From contig CAVRXD010000023.1 of assembly GCA_963725065.1 (NCBI GenBank), positions 1 through 64,000 of the forward strand: 64,000 nt of DNA. Reading direction: 5' to 3'. Position numbers and translations under genes: made by a program. This document shows, piece after piece, positions 9,223 through 17,696 of this stretch. The stretch is from VAZQ01 sp963725065. GTDB taxonomy: Bacteria; Pseudomonadota; Alphaproteobacteria; Rhizobiales; Xanthobacteraceae. The notes beneath the pieces were generated by a model that did no database searches, was not told where the DNA came from, and saw only the letters and a program-made list of their open reading frames with translations. Within the stretch, counting starts at the first letter, position 1. Every line of letters begins with the position of its first letter.

Positions 9223-9593
9223 TCAGCGCGTAGTCTTCACGTTGCTGCGAATATCTCGGAACTCTTTCGGTCCCTTGAGGAGTCTTCGCTTGCGGAGTTG
9301 CCGTTCCTCGTCGGTTGCGGACGGATCACCCAGACGATCAATTTCCTGGCCTGCAGTTCTGACGCTTTCGCAGCTTTGTTAGTTCTGGCCCCAGTCCGTT
9401 GAGCACTCGCGAGCCCCAACTCCACAAGCCGACGGATGGCTTCGGAGCGGCCCGGCTCATCGGATTGTCTTGCCGACCAGGCGTCCACATTTTCACGCAT
9501 TTCGGACGAAAGTCGAATGGCCGTTACTGGGTCTTGGCCCGTTGCCGGCCGCCCCCTCTGTTTTCGTACTACGTGTTTCCTTGAGCTCTTCAT
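9223..9593 (-). pseudogene. ribbon-helix-helix (CopG-like) DNA-binding protein, frameshifted
   Basis: The N-terminal 70 residues carry an RHH motif (PVTAIRLSSEMRENVDAWS, then RSEAIRRLVELGL), as in CopG/Arc repressors and antitoxins. A missing base near 9350 (in CAGAACTGCAGGCC) ends the family match. The other frame continues with EIDRLGDPSATDEERQLRKR and LLKGPKEFRDIRSNVK to TGA 9223. As it stands, translation would instead stop at 9237 with an unrelated tail. The DNA-binding part could still be made. No toxin gene is adjacent. Confidence 0.6.
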
Positions 9594-9836
9594 TATTTTC
9601 GTACTACGCTAATTGGGGCTTATATTCCATTGCGCCTGCAAATAGGGGCCGCGCGCACAAACGTACCTTGAACTTGATAGTCTGTGGAACCCATCTCCAA
9701 TCGCGCCCAACCGCCCCGGTCGAAGGCATTTTGGTTGGCGAGTCGCGGATATCCGGCGTGAAACGTTCGCGAACCGAGTGCGGCACCACTCGGCCGGATT
9801 GCCAAAGGCGGCGAGATCGCGCGCACGATGATCCCT

Positions 9837-10145
9837 TTAGTAGCCCCGGTATGGTTTGCAGAGACCGTCTTGTACGGTGTAGCCGTTTTGGCATCCGTTA
9901 AACGTCTTAAATCGCGCAGCGTTGGGGCGATAGAATCCGCCGTCCCCCCGGCCTCCGCGATCCCCGTACCGATCCCTATCCCTATCCCGGTAACGCGGAC
10001 GGTCGTCGTCCCTGTCGCGCCGGCCATCATCGCGATAGCGACGAGGTCCATCACCCCCTAGGTCCAAATAGATTCCTTGTGCGAATGCCGGTACCGCCAC
10101 GCTGATGATGGCTGCTGTGAATGCGATCAGCCTGATCTTTTTCAT
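9837..10145 (-). CDS. secreted Arg/Asp-rich protein with Cys-containing C-terminus
   Basis: The 102-residue product begins with a clear Sec signal (MKKIRLIAFTAAIISVAV, cleavage after AFA). A central stretch of about 45 residues consists mostly of alternating Arg, Asp, Tyr and Gly (DGRRDRDDDRPRYRDRDRDR), probably disordered and strongly zwitterionic. The end has a compact motif with two cysteines, NGCQNGYTVQDGLCKPYRG, seen in small exported proteins of Bradyrhizobium. A GAGGGA ribosome-binding site precedes ATG 10145. The function is unknown; a periplasmic or surface role is inferred from the signal peptide. Confidence 0.65.
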   Translation of the reverse strand: MKKIRLIAFTAAIISVAVPAFAQGIYLDLGGDGPRRYRDDGRRDRDDDRPRYRDRDRDRYGDRGGRGDGGFYRPNAARFKTFNGCQNGYTVQDGLCKPYRGY

Positions 10146-10312
10146 GAGTCCCTCAAACGAATGAATTCACATTGACCTTCACATTCGCTCTCAGGTGGGT
10201 CAAGCGGCAGGAGTCGTCGGCCAACCAAGCCTGTCGTGCGATCCACTGGCGCTTTAAACTCCGTGGACGCCAGGGCCGGTGCAGGGCCGAATTTGATATG
10301 TGCAACGGCTTT

Positions 10313-10362
10313 AGACTCGCGGCACCGATTTATCGTCAGACTCGCGGCACCGATTTATCGTC
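10313..10362. repeat. perfect 25-bp tandem duplication
   Basis: Two identical 25-base units stand head to tail (10313-10337 and 10338-10362), each beginning AGACTCGCGGCACCG and ending TTATCGTC. They lie in the 377-base gap between two minus-strand small genes, which otherwise holds nothing recognisable. It could be a recent slippage duplication or a tandem regulator site. Confidence 0.8.
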
Positions 10363-10522
10363 GCATTCGTGACTATTCTGTTGAAGGTTAGCCAGGATGA
10401 ACTATCCAGCGTTTTCAAGTTGCTTGCATGGAGGTGAGTGATTTCTCGATGTCGAGGAGCGAATGAATCCGAGAGGCCTGGATGCCCAAAATTTTTTCCG
10501 TGAGGGCCGTAGCCGCTCCAAG

Positions 10523-10741
10523 TCAGCGTCGCTCCGCGTCTTTTTGCCGATCAACAATCAGCAGACGGTGCCCCTCGAAGGCACGCAGACTTGCCTCCAA
10601 GGCTCGAAGCATCGACACAGGGACATCGGTAGCGTGACCTTTCTGAAACGCGCTTGCAATGACATCGCGTTGGTGGACGATACGCTTCGTGCATTCGGCG
10701 ATGAACCGATCAGCCTGGGCTAAATGCTCGCGTTCTCTCAT
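10523..10741 (-). CDS. small helical hypothetical protein
   Basis: The 72-residue product reads MREREHLAQADRFIAECTKR, then SMLRALEASLRAFEGHR. It is almost all alpha-helix with a basic end, a pattern I associate with abundant small proteins of unknown role in Bradyrhizobium. ATG 10741 is supported by GAGGAG 5 bases upstream, although the frame is open further. Confidence 0.6.
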   Translation of the reverse strand: MREREHLAQADRFIAECTKRIVHQRDVIASAFQKGHATDVPVSMLRALEASLRAFEGHRLLIVDRQKDAERR

Positions 10742-10899
10742 CGGCTCCTCGGCTTCCCCGCTTGCTCTGCCAGCACACTTCGTCACTTTAGCCTTGTGAC
10801 GGCCATCGGGGCGGCGGCGGTGGCGTAATTGGCTCTCAGCGCAGGTCGCGGCCTTCAACAGGCCAGCAGGTCGAAGGCAAGGGAAAGACGTGTTTGCGA

Positions 10900-11328
10900 T
10901 CATCCGGGAATTAGATGACCGAGCCTGCTGCAGGCGGCCGCCAGCGGCCCATCGCAGGCGGTTAGCACAGCAAGGATGAACGTTGCTGCGGCAAGACAGA
11001 TAGTGCCCCATCCAGTCAGCCTCAGAGGCAAAGCTGCAGCCTTTTGGGCTTCTGCTAAAGCCTTTTGGGCTTCGATTGTACCCTTTTGGGCTTCGGCCAC
11101 AGTTTTTTGGGCTTCAAGTGCTTCTACGTGGACCATGACCTCTCGTCGCCTGAACTCAATCTCTGCGGCTTTGCTGTAGTTCGAACCTGGCCTCGAGACC
11201 GCCGCAACCGCAATCTCACCTAACGAGAAATCGCCGAACTGTTTCAAATCCTGCTTGGATTCCGGCTGGACGTCATCGGTAGTGATGTCAGCTTGTACCG
11301 CTGCTAGTTTGAGATCGTGATTTGGCAT
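10900..11328 (-). CDS. membrane protein with AQK-repeat coiled coil
   Basis: The 142-residue product has a polar N-terminal part, then a basic region (YSKAAEIEFRRREVMVHVEA). About four heptad-like repeats ending in AQK follow (EAQKTVAEAQK, EAQKALAEAQK) and should form a coiled coil. One hydrophobic segment (GTICLAAATFILAVLTA) near the C-terminus likely anchors the protein in the inner membrane. ATG 11328 has GGGAG upstream. The repeats are also visible in the DNA as recurring CTTTTGGGCTTC. The function is unknown. Confidence 0.55.
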   Translation of the reverse strand: MPNHDLKLAAVQADITTDDVQPESKQDLKQFGDFSLGEIAVAAVSRPGSNYSKAAEIEFRRREVMVHVEALEAQKTVAEAQKGTIEAQKALAEAQKAAALPLRLTGWGTICLAAATFILAVLTACDGPLAAACSRLGHLIPG

Positions 11329-11796
11329 GGGTAACTCCCAGTCGCTGCCGTCATCAGCGGCGCACGTCGTCGAGCATCGCGCCACGATGGGGCCGACATG
11401 GTTGACGTTCCGTTAAACCTCGCGCGCCTCGCTCTGCCGCGGGTGTTGCGCTAACTAAGTGCAGTCGCTACACCGCTAGAAAAAATGTACGGGCGCATCT
11501 GTAGAGCTTCGTCATTTTTCGAAATAATTTCGTCATGCATTTATCCACTCCAACGACCTGAGAATGTTAAACAATCTTTTTGCCATCGTACGTCGGGACT
11601 GGAAATCAAGCGCGCAAACGCTCACCCAAGGTGGCCTGCACTTCGTCAAAGGGCTGACGAAGCTCTCTCCCGTCAAAGCCATCTAAAACTGTCTGTTAGG
11701 GGAGCGCGGGATGGCGTGCACACGTTGCTGCTGCAATGCGAATCGTTTCTGAATAGAACTCCTCACCTGCATGATACCACACGGAATCGTAAAACG
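11329..11796. other. 468-base stretch without a supported gene
   Basis: A frame opening at 11485 runs through here into the gene that follows, but its first 100 codons are not protein-like. I see no RNA gene or terminator. Confidence 0.35.
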
Positions 11797-12105
11797 TTGA
11801 TCGTCGCTACATTTGCCGGGTTGGCGCTGATGATCGTCCTGTTTTTAGAAATGGGCATGAGTGATCAAGCTGGCATCGAACACGCTGGTTCGGTGAAGGA
11901 AAGCCATTCGAGTCTGACCCAAATCCCGGATTGGACAATCTTCGATGACGCATTCGCTAATGATCCTACTCGCCTCGCTACATCGGAATTTGTGGATCGG
12001 GTAAGGACATCCAGCGCGGCATTGACGTCGGATCGCGCCGAAACGACTGGCCAAGTGATGAGGGAACCGGTACCTCTCCCACGTCCGCGTCCGAAACGTC
12101 GCTGA
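11797..12105 (+). CDS. membrane-anchored hypothetical protein with Pro/Arg tail
   Basis: The frame encodes one N-terminal transmembrane segment (LIVATFAGLALMIVLFLEM), a polar exported region of about 65 residues, and the tail PVPLPRPRPKRR. This is a signal-anchor layout. TTG 11797 is an assumed start just before the membrane segment with GGAA upstream; an ATG at 11485 is in frame but gives non-protein-like sequence. No family is recognised. Confidence 0.4.
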   Translation: MIVATFAGLALMIVLFLEMGMSDQAGIEHAGSVKESHSSLTQIPDWTIFDDAFANDPTRLATSEFVDRVRTSSAALTSDRAETTGQVMREPVPLPRPRPKRR

Positions 12106-12211
12106 TTTGCCGCCAGATCGTCGCTGTAGCTGACGCAGATGATCTTCTTGGTCAGGTGCCCAAGCAGGAATGCGGGCGGCGCGACGGAAGAGCAGATGGA
12201 TTTAAGATTCC

Positions 12212-12263
12212 GAGGGAGACTGACTGGCCGGTTGGGGCGGCGGGATTCGAACCTCTGCATCTC
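12212..12263 (-). repeat. tRNA-3'-end-like repeat, copy B (inverted)
   Basis: On the minus strand the sequence GCAGAGGTTCGAATCCCGCC is followed by GCCCC and a tail resembling that after copies A and D. Orientation is opposite to the other two. The T-stem cannot pair fully and no 5' tRNA half is present. Copy B and copy D therefore form a long imperfect inverted repeat about 160 bases apart. Confidence 0.45.
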
Positions 12264-12427
12264 GAAAATCAGATCTGCTGAACTTCATCCCGCCTGAACA
12301 GGATCTAGGCGTCGATCGTGCGCCTGAGCTCTTTGCAAGAAGTGCGCTCGAGCATCTTTAATTCGAGATGCACAAGTTCGAGTTCTGCCCCCTGGGCTGA
12401 GAGTCTTGGCAAATTCCGATTTTATAT

Positions 12428-12500
12428 GCAGAGGTTCGAATCCCGCCGCCCCAGCCAGCCAGTCCGTCTCCAACGCGACACATATGAAGATCGCTCAAAA
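12428..12500 (+). repeat. tRNA-3'-end-like repeat, copy D
   Basis: The motif GCAGAGGTTCGAATCCCGCC is followed by GCCCCAGCCA and a tail ending GCTCAAAA like that of copy A at 433-506. A weaker related motif lies at 12365-12398. Upstream there is no cloverleaf. Together with copy A it flanks about 12 kb of mosaic DNA in direct orientation. Confidence 0.45.
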
Positions 12501-12615
12501 ACCGCGCGGCACCGCGAGGTTTCGCAGATATGCCTCGGTCTCCGTGTGCGAAATTCGGCCATGGAAGCGTCATGTCGCCCCCCTGTCTCCGAGGACCATT
12601 TTTGGTGTCTCGTTT

Positions 12616-12888
12616 TCACGGAACGTCCGTTGCCGCACATCCACGATCCCGATCGCTTTTTATTGAATTGGCGGCGAGGCGCTGAGACCGCTCCTCCAGG
12701 GAGCGGTTCCAACTCGAGAGTTGCTCGGTTTGCCTCTGCAACTGAGCCGCCTTCAGTTGCGCGGTATCGTGAAGTTCTTTTATGCGGAGCAACGAGCGGA
12801 CGCGGGCCAGCAACGCCGCTTGCGCGAATGGCTTGGTGAGATAGTCATCGCCCCCTGCCTCGAGACCACGGACGATGTCGCGGGTGTC
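12616..12888 (-). pseudogene. response-regulator receiver domain C-terminal fragment
   Basis: The minus strand encodes GLEAGGDDYLTKPFAQAALL and ARVRSLLRIKELHD, the end of a CheY-like receiver domain including the conserved KPF lysine. A coiled-coil linker (AQLQRQTEQLSSWNRSLEER) follows, as in receiver-cyclase hybrids. The phosphoacceptor Asp half and any output domain are absent. It starts immediately after the stop codon of the 12892-13146 gene. Confidence 0.6.
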
Positions 12889-12891
12889 GGG

Positions 12892-13146
12892 CTAATCGTC
12901 GACCTTGATAAAACGGCGCGCTTTCATTAAAGCCGTCTTTATCTGCAGCTCTACGATCCCGGATTTTATGTTTGCAATAGTATCCTTGCGTCGTTCGATC
13001 CAACTAGCTTCCAACCTAGCCAGCCGTTCCGCGCGTAGACGCGCGGTTTTATCGCGATGGGCTCTGATTTGTGCCTCAAATTTCGCCTTCGCCATCTCAT
13101 CACTCGCGGATATGGTTTCAGCTCGCTCCGTTTTTGCTTCGTCCAT
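12892..13146 (-). CDS. small coiled-coil hypothetical protein
   Basis: The 84-residue product begins MDEAKTERAETISASDEMAK and continues as a charged helix (RAHRDKTARLRAERLARLEA). This is a recurring type of short helical protein in Bradyrhizobium-like genomes; no role is known to me. Only a weak GGTGG precedes ATG 13146. The C-terminal end (FIKVDD) may have been altered by the junction with the receiver-domain relic. Confidence 0.5.
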   Translation of the reverse strand: MDEAKTERAETISASDEMAKAKFEAQIRAHRDKTARLRAERLARLEASWIERRKDTIANIKSGIVELQIKTALMKARRFIKVDD

Positions 13147-13397
13147 GATCCACCACCGTGCAGAATGGCTTGCCGCGCGAGGGATTGTCCCACCGTAGGG
13201 GTTTAACGGCGAGTGATTTTCGGTGACATGCTCAACGGGGCGTTAAGAGGCAACTCCACACACACACTACCGCCAAGCCGCCGCGCCGGGCATAGCCAGT
13301 GACAGAGAGTACGGCGCGGTTCCATGGAGAGGGTTTGATGGCTCCTCGGTATCGCCCAGCGTGATAACGACTGGTGGTCCAAGGCAGGCGATGGGCA

Positions 13398-13937
13398 ATG
13401 GACAATACGGCTTACTTCGAGGTGCGGATCGCGTCGCCTCAGGACGCCGAGGCAGTCAGCGCGCTGCTCGCAGCCTCGTATCCGTTGTTGATGGCGTTTG
13501 GCTACGATCCAATTCTCTTCGCTCGTGCCCTCCCAGTGTTGACCAAGGCAAACCCAGCGCTCCTCTCCACCCGCACTTGGTATGTGGTTGAGGCGCTGGG
13601 CGCCGACGACAGGCTTGTGGGCTGCGGCGGTTGGGCACGTCAACGCCCGGACATGCCAAATGAAAGAGTTGATCCGATACTCGGACATATACGGCACTTC
13701 GCTACTCACCCGAATTGGACGCGCCGGGGTATTGGTCGCGCCCTGTTCGATCGCTGCGTAACCGATGCTCGCGCGGCCGGCGTGTGCAGCTTCGAGTGTT
13801 ACTCAAGCATTGGAGCGGAGGGTTTCTACCGGGCGCTTGGCTTCAGCACGGTCGAGCCCATGAAGTTAGTCCTGGCTGAAAACCTCACTATCCCAGGCGT
13901 ACGAATGCTCTGCCACTTCGCTCAGCCAAGCCCCTGA
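13398..13937 (+). CDS. GNAT-family N-acetyltransferase
   Basis: The 179-residue product fits a single GNAT fold: VRIASPQDAEAVSALLAASY for the first strand and helices, GHIRHFATHPNWTRRGIGRA as the acetyl-CoA-binding motif A (RRGIGRAL), and SSIGAEGFYRALGF as motif B. It should transfer an acetyl group from acetyl-CoA to an amine of unknown identity in the cytoplasm. ATG 13398 is preferred over an upstream start because it directly precedes the first strand. It stands alone. Confidence 0.8.
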   Translation: MDNTAYFEVRIASPQDAEAVSALLAASYPLLMAFGYDPILFARALPVLTKANPALLSTRTWYVVEALGADDRLVGCGGWARQRPDMPNERVDPILGHIRHFATHPNWTRRGIGRALFDRCVTDARAAGVCSFECYSSIGAEGFYRALGFSTVEPMKLVLAENLTIPGVRMLCHFAQPSP

Positions 13938-14020
13938 AACCCGCGGTCGCGGCTCGGACTCAAGAACTTCCCGGATCGGCTCTTACCTGTCAGGTTTGAG
14001 TGCAAACTCACGAAGAACGA

Positions 14021-15007
14021 TTATTCAGCTTTGATGTTGGCCGCCCTGATGATTGGCCACCACTTCTCAATCTCGGCCCGTTGAAACGCTGCTAGGGCTT
14101 CTGGAGTCTGACGATCGTGCTCTGGAATCTCTTGGCCAAGCTCGGTCAGACGCTGCCGCAGCTTGGTATCAGCCAAGGCCGCGACGGCCGCCGCATTGAG
14201 CTTGATGACTACTTCGCTGGGCACACCTCGCGGAGCCCAGAACGCATGCCAGAATGGAATGTAAAGGCCCGGCAGACCCGCCTCATCGATGGTCGGCACA
14301 TCAGGGGCCGCCGGCCACCTGTTCTTCGACAAGACCGCATAAGCCTTGACCTTGCCTCCGCGCATCAGGGGCAGGGAATTAGACGCCTCGGGACAAAACA
14401 GATCAATCTGCCCCGCGATCAAGTCTTGGTTGGCTGGCGCGGCGCCACGATACGGCACGAACGAAAACCGAGTTCCGGTGTGGTTCTGGAAGTAAAGCCC
14501 GCAAAGATGTGACGCGCTGCCCATCCCGACCGCGGCAGCGGTGGCGGTGTCGCCATTCACTCTTAGCCACGTGATTAGCTCCTTGATGTTGTTCGGAGGC
14601 AGAGTACCCCTCCCGAGCAGCCACATTGGCGCGGTAGTAAGCAGCGCAATTGGTGCGAAATCCTCCAGCAAATCATAAGACAACTTATACACGGCACCAT
14701 TAAAGCCGTTCGAGCTAACTTGGCCGATGCCAAATGTGTAGCCATCAGGAATGGCGCGTGCCACACGGCCAACGCCAATAGAACCTCCCGCTCCCGTGAC
14801 GTTCTCGATCACGATGGATTGGCCCAGCGACAACCTCATGTGATCGATTAGGATGCGCGCAAGAGAATCTGTCGGCCCGCCGGGGGAGTACGGCACAATC
14901 AACGTGATCGGGCGCGACGGATAACTTTGGGAACTTGCCGTAGTCAGCCCCACGAGAACGAACGCCCCTATTGTCAGGGCGAGCGTTGCGAATCTTTTTA
15001 TGATCAT
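14021..15007 (-). CDS. Bug/TctC-family periplasmic solute receptor
   Basis: The 328-residue product has a Sec signal (MIIKRFATLALTIGAF, cleavage near SSQ) and the TctC signature: YPSRPITLIVPYSPGGPTD, then VIENVTGAGGSIGVGRVA, IPDGYTFGIGQ, and GLPGLYIPFWHAFWAPRGVP. Such proteins deliver carboxylates or related compounds to TctAB-type carriers, but no tctA or tctB is nearby. ATG 15007 is chosen for its GGAGGGCAGGACG leader. The motif before the middle (LCGLYFQNHTG) is less typical than in most family members. It lies downstream of a second receptor of the same family. Confidence 0.85.
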   Translation of the reverse strand: MIIKRFATLALTIGAFVLVGLTTASSQSYPSRPITLIVPYSPGGPTDSLARILIDHMRLSLGQSIVIENVTGAGGSIGVGRVARAIPDGYTFGIGQVSSNGFNGAVYKLSYDLLEDFAPIALLTTAPMWLLGRGTLPPNNIKELITWLRVNGDTATAAAVGMGSASHLCGLYFQNHTGTRFSFVPYRGAAPANQDLIAGQIDLFCPEASNSLPLMRGGKVKAYAVLSKNRWPAAPDVPTIDEAGLPGLYIPFWHAFWAPRGVPSEVVIKLNAAAVAALADTKLRQRLTELGQEIPEHDRQTPEALAAFQRAEIEKWWPIIRAANIKAE

Positions 15008-15185
15008 CGTCCTGCCCTCCATCCATCACGAGTGCTGCATAGCGACGAGACGAAACGCGATGCGGACGCCAACTTCCGCAATGCATCGGTTCAAATGCCC
15101 CCGTGCCGGCGGCATGAAAGCCGCCACTTAAAGAGCAGGCTGGCCCGCTGGCGGCTCTCGGACGCGTCGACTGCAGATCGGCGCG

Positions 15186-16157
15186 TTACTCCTCCGCCTT
15201 AATCCCCGCGTCATCGATGACTTTGGCCCATTTGACAATATCGGATTTGATGATGACGGCGAGTTCCTCGGGAGAACCAACAATCGTATCGAGACCCAGT
15301 TGGGCAAATTTTTCGCGTATATCGGATAGTGCGGCGATCTTCGTAATCTCCCGATGCAGCTTGATCAGAATCGGTGCGGGCGTTCCCCGAGGGCCAAGCA
15401 ACGCGAACCACGAGACCGCCTCGAAACCCGGATAGCCTGATTCAGCAACGGTCGGCAGCTCGGGGATGACCGACGAACGTTTAAGCGATGTGACTGCCAG
15501 GCCGCGCAATTTGTTCTCGCGAACTGTCGGCAAGATCGCTGCCATATTTTGAAAGGTCATCGGTACTCGTCCGCCGATCACGTCGGCAAGCAGTGCGCCA
15601 CGGTAGGGGACGTGAGTGATATCGACACTGGCCAAACTCTTGAGTAATTCGCCGCCAATGTGCTGAGGCGTCCCGACACCCGGAGTGGCGTATAATAGCT
15701 TTCCAGGCTGCGCCTTGGCGAACGCGACCAGCTCCTGCAAACTTTTCACCGGCACGTCGTTGTTGACAGCCACGATACTCGACATGACAAGCACCTGCGA
15801 AATCGGTGCGAAGTCGCGCGCAGAGTCATATGGCAGCTTGCCTTGCAGTGCAGGCGCGATCGTCAGGGCGCCATTGGCGATCCAGCCGAGGGTGTAGCCA
15901 TCAGGTGTGGCTTTTGCGATTCTATCAGCCCCAACGACACCACCGGAGCCCGGAATATTCTCGATTGTGACCGCAACGCCCCATGCCACGCTGAGCTTCT
16001 GTGCGATAACTCGCGCGGTGATATCGGTGGCACTACCGGGCGCGAAAGTAACAATGATGCGAACCGGTCTATCGGGATAAGCCGACTGCGCGGCAACCGG
16101 AACGCCTGACAGCCAAATGATAACCGCAGTAAAGAATGTTGCGGCGATGATCTGCAT
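15186..16157 (-). CDS. Bug/TctC-family periplasmic solute receptor
   Basis: The 323-residue product has a signal peptide (cleavage near VAAQS) and all TctC motifs: YPDRPVRIIVTFAPGSATDI, VTIENIPGSGGVVGADRIAK, TPDGYTLGW, LPYDSARDFAPISQV, and PGVGTPQHIGGELL. It is a periplasmic binding protein for a small organic acid or similar ligand. It is separated from the next receptor gene (14021-15007) by 178 bases on the same strand. The two proteins are clearly divergent, so they are unlikely to be a recent duplication. Confidence 0.88.
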   Translation of the reverse strand: MQIIAATFFTAVIIWLSGVPVAAQSAYPDRPVRIIVTFAPGSATDITARVIAQKLSVAWGVAVTIENIPGSGGVVGADRIAKATPDGYTLGWIANGALTIAPALQGKLPYDSARDFAPISQVLVMSSIVAVNNDVPVKSLQELVAFAKAQPGKLLYATPGVGTPQHIGGELLKSLASVDITHVPYRGALLADVIGGRVPMTFQNMAAILPTVRENKLRGLAVTSLKRSSVIPELPTVAESGYPGFEAVSWFALLGPRGTPAPILIKLHREITKIAALSDIREKFAQLGLDTIVGSPEELAVIIKSDIVKWAKVIDDAGIKAEE

Positions 16158-17103
16158 GACGCCTCACTTCATCGCGTGATCGTCACTCTTATTGCACTTC
16201 ACGCTGCAGAAGCCTTAACCGGGGTAAATGTAGCGGTTTTTGCAATTCTTTGAAAGATGCCCCACCAGAAGTCTACGGACGCGCACATCGGCAAAGGTCC
16301 AACCATCGCGGTTATGGTTCATGGCCCATCAAACCAGCGTCGGGGCAATTTCTTGCGAAACCCGTACCGTGCGACCGCGAGGCGCCGCGGCCGAGGCCGA
16401 ACGCATGGCAATCCCGTCCCGTTCACCCACCTCCGGCCCGCATTGCCGCGTCGTATTGGGAGATCAAGGAGTTGAGCCACGTGGAGAGCCGTCGAGACAC
16501 CCCGGTCACGGAACGGGGTCGGCACTGCCGCAGGCGGTGCTCGGCGTCCGTATTGCGGAGCGTGGCTCGCGCGCGGCATGAGGCCACGCCACAATCTCCG
16601 GCGCTAAAAACTCGCAAGCCCGGGCGGTCCCACTCGGCAGGTGGACCGCGATCAACAGCCGAGAGCCCGCGGACCGAACTCATTTCCGGTCGCGGCGGGC
16701 GTCCAGCGGGTGCCTTGCTGATAGGATGTCCGCTTTCGCCAACACCGGATATGCCGTCGCATACGGTCGTGGCAGCTATGTGCCGATTTTGTTGCAGAAA
16801 TCGGCGATCATGACAGCGAAGCGGCTGACGCGATTTTTTGAGGTGCTCGTTGCCGTATCCACGCCAGGCGATCGAGTTCCAACGGTGCCAGATGTTCTAA
16901 TCGGCCGATGAAAACCCGTCAGATATGTTCTGCAATTCTTGAACCCTTTCCCCGTGGATAGAATTTTTGAGCAGGGACAGGGTTTGCGGAGTTGGGGCAG
17001 CGTGACTCGGGATGGACACAGGTACTCGCAACGATCGGCGCCGCTCTTTTCGCGTTATGGCTTTTGAGGTCTAGTCGTAGTCCCAGGATGATGAGGCGCG
17101 CGG
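16158..17103. other. 946-base intergenic region, no supported gene
   Basis: Several frames are open because of high GC, but none is convincing. A stretch from 16726 encodes MSAFANTGYAVAYGRGSYVP, which resembles a non-coding repeat often mis-annotated in this group. Near 17010-17080 a frame gives one hydrophobic stretch (VLATIGAALFALWLLRSS) without a good start, possibly the relic of a membrane protein upstream of yihY. Confidence 0.4.
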
Positions 17104-17526
17104 ATGGAGGACGATCAGGGCACCGAAGACCTCTTCGGAGAGGACTGGCGTTCCAAAGTACAGGCCAAAGGCGGGCGTCAGTACGAGGATCCCCTCGCAG
17201 TGTCGCTGGAACGGTCGCGGGAACGCGGGCGAGGCCGCGAGGCAACCGCGCCCGAGACGATTCCGCCGCTTGGCTGGCGCGACATTCTCTGGCGCGTGCT
17301 AGAGGGGATACTCGCGGACCGCATCCTGTACACGTCCGGCGGCGTTGCCTTTTTTACGCTACTCGCCTTCTTCCCGGCTGTCGCGACCATTGTCTCCCTA
17401 TATGGTCTCGTGACTGACGTGAGCACGATTCGTGAGCATCTGACGCTCCTTGAGAGCATCCTGCCGGACGGCGCCATCAAACTCATCGGCGATCAGATGG
17501 CTCACATCGCCGCAAGGCACGCATAG
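17104..17526 (+). pseudogene. YihY/BrkB-family membrane protein, 3'-truncated
   Basis: ATG 17104 opens a frame whose first 140 residues match the N-terminus of YihY-type envelope proteins: WRDILWRVLEGILADRILYT, SGGVAFFTLLAFFPAVATIV and SLYGLVTDVSTIREHL. Family members have about 280-330 residues and six membrane segments, so half is missing. The match ends at QMAHIAARHA, where DNA of the malic enzyme gene on the other strand begins (about 17518). Confidence 0.75.
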
Positions 17527-17660
17527 GCAACACCCGGCGAATAGGCGAGCGCCAGGTCGCGCTGATTCATTAGGCTTTTGGTCGGTGTGACGGATATTTT
17601 TCCGAACGTCGGAACCCGATGATATTCCAGCGCGTCGCGACGGAGCTGCTCTTCCATCAT
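17517..17660 (-). pseudogene. NADP-dependent malic enzyme, N-terminal fragment
   Basis: The minus strand has a good ribosome-binding site (GGGGAGGAC) and ATG 17660. The encoded start reads MMEEQLRRDALEYHRVPTFG and NQRDLALAYSPGVAYAC, the highly conserved beginning of MaeB. After about 48 codons it breaks at the yihY junction, so no enzyme can be made. It begins 36 bases after the lpd stop codon on the same strand. Confidence 0.8.
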
Positions 17661-17696
17661 GTCCTCCCCTTCCCGGCACGTCGGGCCGGCCGCCCG

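Noticed and set aside
9345..9360. Programmed ribosomal frameshift in the ribbon-helix-helix gene
   Set aside because: There is no slippery heptamer or following stem; a simple lost base explains it better.
11041..11118. Recurrent CTTTTGGGCTTC units as a CRISPR array
   Set aside because: The spacing is only 18-30 bases, there are no unique spacers of constant length, and the units encode the AQK repeats of a protein.
12285..12473. Minus-strand frame beginning METDWLAGAAGFEP
   Set aside because: This wording is the well-known false protein produced by reading tRNA 3'-end DNA; the repeats at 12212-12500 explain it.
12428..12500. Functional tRNA gene
   Set aside because: The T-stem does not pair fully and no acceptor 5' half, D arm or anticodon arm can be found upstream.
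16726..16911. 60-codon frame starting MSAFANTGYAV
   Set aside because: It resembles a dispersed non-coding repeat often mis-annotated in Bradyrhizobium-type genomes; no ribosome-binding site or domain.
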